Below are positions 59,393 to 64,000 of a stretch of 64,000 bases of DNA, one piece after another (within the stretch, counting starts at the first letter, position 1; every line of letters begins with the position of its first letter). The position numbers and the translations under genes are program-made. The DNA lies in NCBI GenBank assembly GCA_947579665.1, contig OX388349.1:42727854-42791853 (forward strand). The letters run 5' to 3'. This DNA comes from Sympetrum striolatum. Taxonomy: Eukaryota; Arthropoda; Insecta; Odonata; Libellulidae. The notes beneath the pieces are model-generated. The model was not told the origin of the DNA. It saw nothing but the letters and a program-made list of their open reading frames with translations, and made no database searches.

Positions 59393-59960
59393 TTTAAGTA
59401 ATTTTCAATCCAAAAATTACTCTCTATCGGCTTGAATCAATTTATTTTATACGGTTAAAGTTTAAATTAACTTTGAGTAGACGGAATTTCGTAAAACTTA
59501 AAACAAGGAAACGAATCAAGATTTTTTAAATGTTTGCCTTTTAGTAATCCCCAAAATTCTTTCATCTAGTACTACATACTATTTTCTTTCTTCCCAGGTG
59601 TGACACAAATATCAAAAAGCATTGATATTTATCCTAATTTTTCAGTAAAAAACTGACAAAATTATTTTACTAGAGAAGTGTATACCATCAGCAGAAATAT
59701 AAATATCAGAAAAATTGAAATTTATTCGAACGAAATTATTTGAACCACTTAATTGGCGAGGAGTGTTTTCATATTGTGCACCAATGTTAGGGAAAAGTTT
59801 TTAGATTTGAAGGGAAATATCATAATTTAATTTCTTTCCCGCTGTATCTGTAGAGGTAGGAAAGTTTGGTCGATTGTTTTGCTACACATATGGACAAAAG
59901 AGATTTTACCAAACTTGATACCTTTAGAGAATGAAAATTTCTTAGAATCACATAATTCTA
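59393..59960 (+). repeat. Diverged dispersed repeat, copy 2
   Basis: Collinear with 46949-47640: TTTCAATCCAAAAATTA near 59402, ATATAAATATCAG near 59697, GGCGAGGAGT at 59755, TCGATTGTTTTGCTAC at 59870-59885, ACCAAACTTGAT near 59909. It begins directly after the foldback element at 59152-59377. Confidence 0.75.
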
Positions 59961-60097
59961 AAATTTATAGATGTTACTCCTTAATATCTTTACATTCTCT
60001 TTCACAGAAGATTTAAAAGATCAAATTTGCTCCCAAAACATTCATTAAAGTTAGATAAAGTATGCAATTAAAGTTAATGCATAGTAAAGAATTAAAA

Positions 60098-60153
60098 TTT
60101 AGGGAAAAGTTTTTAGATCAGTATAGAAATTTTATCAGCTGATGATTCAAAAC
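60098..60153 (+). repeat. Partial third copy of the dispersed repeat
   Basis: TTAGGGAAAAGTTTTTAGAT followed by TTTTATCAGCTGATGATTCA matches 47353-47416 (TTAGAGGAAAAACGTTTATA, then TTTTTCAGTTGATGTATTCA). Its first half also matches 59789-59809. It abuts the 41-bp direct repeat at 60154. Confidence 0.55.
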
Positions 60154-60194
60154 AATGGGAAATCCAACGAGGGAGAATAGAATGAAAGAGGAAC
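60154..60194 (+). repeat. 41-bp direct repeat, copy 2
   Basis: Partner of 58847-58887, 35 of 41 positions identical. The shared minus-strand peptide pattern (FLFHS..PRWI.H) is a by-product of the DNA repeat. Confidence 0.75.
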
Positions 60195-63100
60195 CATCTG
60201 TTACCGAAACTTAATTTTGCGGGCGGTTGGAGAGAGGGGCACCCCTTTGCGTGGAGGGAGGTTTTTGAAGTCGGAGGATGGATGGATTCGGAAGGCTGAC
60301 TGCGCTCCTGAGGGTATGGAAGGTGGTTGAGGGATGCACTGCGTTGGATAAGTGGGTTAATAGTGGAAGGAAATGGAGTTTTCGGCGGAATATCCATCCT
60401 TTATCCATGGGGGATGCGAGGCCGTTGAGGGTTGGGAAATATTGCGGGGTGTTGAGGGATTGAAGCCGGATCAAGCAAGATGGATGATTGGATGGGAAAT
60501 ATTTTATTTGCGCCGAGTGATTGAAGGGGGATGGCGTTTCCAACTCGATTTTCTCTCCCGAATGTAGTAACCGCCGGCGGTGTTAGCTAACTGTGCGGTG
60601 GCTGAAGGCACTTAATGACCCACAGCGACTTCATGTTTAAATTTACATTGAAACCGAGTCGGATATGGCATGTGGCAGGGGATGTAATTACGACACCCCT
60701 TATTCGACGTATCGTTTCCAATTCAGAGGGGAGAATAAGACAAGATTAACCGTCTGTTTCAACAATGATTTCTTTATGAAATCCCGTTTACCAATACCTA
60801 TATTGATATATCTAACGTGATTGTGGTTTCGTCACCAAATTCATTTCAAATGTATTTCCCGAGATACTTAATCATCATTCGAGTAAATAAAGCAGTCGGA
60901 TCGGAGTTTCTTTGATTGATTGATAGAAAAAATGTGCCCAATAGCTTTTCAAATGTGTAATTCTGTGAACATCAAGATCCGAGTCCCTAAAGAAGCATAT
61001 GCTTATGCCATTATATCCTGTAGCACTTTCCACACTTCCTGTGAGTGAGTATACATTTCAAAACGTGGAAAAAAATAATTCCACACGTAACAAACTCCCT
61101 ATTGAGTGAAGAGAATTATGAGAACGCTCTTTTGATAGATTTCCATTGCATTTACTCTAACATTTTTGAGATAAACATCACAACAACCAGAAAATTAATC
61201 TGATATCACAGCTCTATGAATGTTGCGTGTTGTGAATATAAGACCGAAAAACTATAATTGAAGTCTTCCCTTCCAGGGAAAAGGGATATTAAAAACTCAT
61301 TATTAATATTGAATTCAAAGACATTATATATCTTATCGCTTCCGATCTGACCATAAAAATAAGCTAAACACAGAAAGAGGAACCTTAATTGAAATACTAA
61401 CATTTTAATTGACGCTCAGAAGCCGAAATTATAAAATTTAACTAGGTTTAAAGTTTGTGTATGAAATATTTCAACGGTACGTTTTGTAAGCTGCATTAAT
61501 AAAATAAAATTAATTAAACTTTTGGAACGAACTGAAATATAGTGACTTTTGATTTTTCAATTTTCATGGCGAAGGCAGAGTAAGAATATTTATGATCTAC
61601 TAAATGTAGAGATTTTTTTCCAAGATTCTAAAATATCTCTCAATTAATTTTTTCCACATTTTTAACATATTCATAGCCATGATTTATTTCTCTCCCAATA
61701 ATTATGAAAAATAATGATTTATTTTTCTATCCGAATTATATTTATCTTTATCATTAAAGTCACTTAACATTCCATTTAATCACTCGAGACTGCAGTAGCA
61801 AAACTTCATTCCATCACACAAATAAATTCTCATCCCCCTGTTTCAAAATTATCCGAAACGGCTACAACCAGTTTACTACAAATATCAGGACGGAGAGTGC
61901 TAAATCAAGCTGTGATTGCATTTCATCCGTGTAACAGGCCAAATCAAGTACTAATGCGACCAGCTAACTGTTACATTAACAACTCCAGAGCTCATAACTA
62001 ACTTCGGGACGGGATACACTTTATGAATAACGAGGTAACAGGACATGGAGAGCTGTTTTCCAACCAATTTAAAATTGAACATCCGCGATCCTTCAGAACT
62101 GACGGCGCTAATTCATCCGCAGCATACGTAGGCGCGTAAAAAGCATGCGCGTGATATATTTCGAAAGATGAAATCTTCGCCCAAGATGTATAACTCAGAT
62201 AACGGCGAAGACGAGCGTTCAAGTCTCTCCGATATCGTAGACTCCGACATGTGGTCATGACGCTCCTGGAAAAGAACACCCGAATAACTCAACCGAAACG
62301 AAAATTCTCTCCCCCAATGTTCTTAAGCCACCGCATTTATCCTCCTTTATTCGCTAGCAAACAAATTCGAATCTCTCCTTATACTCTCTTTCTGCCGTTC
62401 CGCTCCACTGCGCCAGCATCAATGCTCTCCCAAAATCCCTCTGATATACCTGAAAAAGGACCCAACCTATACAGGAAATAGGAGACTTTCTCTAGGAAAA
62501 ATTCCCGAAAGCCTACCCTCATCCCTTATCCGTTAATCCTTTCTCGGCTGAGATAAAACGCGAGAAAAAATCGGGATCGTGGGGACAAGTCGTTAAGACC
62601 GGCGTCAAGTATCGGTACCCCTTTTTTTAACGTAGACCCATTACGTAGCGAGAGATATATGGCTTTATTTCTTAGGCCCTTTGTGCGCAAGAGACCCGTT
62701 GACACACGATACTTGGGGAAAGTGGGCGGCGAATCCAAAGAACCATTCGGAGAGCTCCCGGATTTTGGTGGATGGACAGTTCGTCGCCCGGGATACCTCG
62801 GAGGGCCTTTCTTTCGCTAACAGATGACGCCGGAGGTGAAGCGGTGCAGGTTACCGAATGGAGCACGTTTCGTTTTCTACGGCGATTTGCCTTATCCAAA
62901 CAAGAATCTTCGATCGGAGAAGAGATGAGATTTTTTTGCGACCGAACATAGCAAAGCTTTCGAGTCCGTTTGAACTAAGCTTTGGCACATGAACCGGAGC
63001 AAAGTCCTCGAGTGGGTTGTTTTGGTTGGGAGAATGATGCTCCGAGGTGAATGTATTTGACGATCTGATGGGTTTGAAAACTGATCGGATAACAGTTCTT

Positions 63101-64000
63101 CAGTGAGAGAATCATCGATGCCAAAATATAATCGATCTTGTACCCGATTCCATATTTGTTTTGGATTTTAATCCAATAATGTTTGTTTTTAGATTCGCTT
63201 GTGAGGCTTCTCAGAAATAATCGCTTTTTCAAGAACTAAAGATATTTTTATACCTGCATGGAGAAAATTTACTTTTGAAACATTCCTTTCCGATTCAAGG
63301 TAATATGAATTGTAATAAAACTAACGCAATACCGTTAGAAGTAATTGGTGCATATTCGATTAGCATAACACTTGAGCTGAGAATTATGCTACCTTTGCTA
63401 AAATTAAAATGTGTTCTCGTTTTAAAAAACGGAAGTCATACTAGAAATAAAAAGACCGTAAAATCATGAGAAAAATTGCCTCCTGAAACAATGCTTAAGG
63501 TGTCGCAAGTCAGAGACGTCATTCACAGTTTAGAAAGTTTCAGTATGTTTCATTAACCTCAAAATTACAGCATTATAATCTTCATTATATTCAGCATAAA
63601 AAGTTAGTTATTTTTAAATAAGGCATACTATTTAATTCCTCCCATATCAAACCAATTAATCGTAGGAATCTTCATTGAATGAAAGCATAGCGTTCAAATA
63701 AATAAAATATCATTTAGAGATTCAAATTTTCCATGTCAACAAACCAAGTAATATTTTAACGTTTATAAATCCTAAATCAATAGTATCAATTAGATATAAT
63801 TTAACTGCAGTTTTAGATTGTTGGGTGGAATGATAACTCATATATTTACGTCATTTACCTTATAAATGGTGTTTAACAAGATTCCACTGACAATTTGATT
63901 TTCTTTATTTTTCCTCATATTCAACCATTCTTCTCGTTCATAAAAGAACAATATTTTTTTTAATTAATCTTTCAAATTGCAATCTACACTCCCTTATGGC
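60195..64000. other. GC-richer islands (60195-60720, 62000-62960) in AT-rich DNA, no gene recognised
   Basis: Frames of 60-110 codons at 60113-60567 and 61998-62899 overlap on both strands and carry no recognised domain. From 62960 to the end the sequence is AT-rich with nothing seen. Confidence 0.4.

Noticed and set aside
1..64000. CRISPR array, bacterial operon, prophage or integron
   Set aside because: No regularly spaced repeats, no dense coding and no ribosome-binding-site pattern; splice signals and eukaryotic transposons indicate nuclear DNA of an animal.

Overview
This window looks like a gene-poor stretch of a large, AT-rich arthropod (most likely insect) nuclear genome. The reasons are: no dense coding on either strand; long AT-rich tracts broken every few kilobases by GC-richer islands of about 0.3-0.9 kb; exon remnants bounded by GT/AG signals; and several classes of decayed eukaryotic transposons. 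No complete, confidently recognisable host gene was found. Most open frames are short, and in the GC islands they often lie open on both strands, so they are not reported as genes. The species cannot be named from the sequence.

Layout. Positions 1-4480 hold a large inverted-repeat element: arms of about 510 bp enclose minus-strand remnants of a Transib/RAG1-like transposase whose catalytic core is missing. It is followed by a block of duplicated A and B repeat units. From 4.5 to 23.4 kb lies mostly unannotatable AT-rich DNA with GC islands, a tandem 36-bp repeat carrying a decayed hammerhead-like motif (14.4 kb), a perfect-armed hairpin (16.5 kb) and one candidate splice-bounded exon (20.2 kb). 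A short hAT-type element with an imperfect 8-bp target duplication sits at 23455-23739. A composite hAT-like region at 26484-28492 has a 5'-truncated LINE inserted in it, with a readable reverse-transcriptase C-terminus. Other transposon remnants are a possible Tc1-type transposase tail (30.2 kb), three more LINE 3'-end fragments (31.6, 33.8, 40.4 kb) and foldbacks at 31.3 and 42.1 kb. Candidate exons without known function are at 28.9, 39.7, 40.7 and 53.6 kb.

The right third carries a diverged collinear repeat pair (46.95-47.64 and 59.39-59.96 kb), three further hammerhead-ribozyme-like motifs of the kind found in Penelope-like elements (52.7, 55.1, 59.2 kb; two lie inside or beside foldback arms), and a perfect 22-bp-arm hairpin at 57.4 kb.

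No genes here work together as a pathway. The strongest biological content is the transposon record: the core-deleted Transib relative with very long inverted arms, and a cluster of hammerhead-like motifs that share one unusual extra base.
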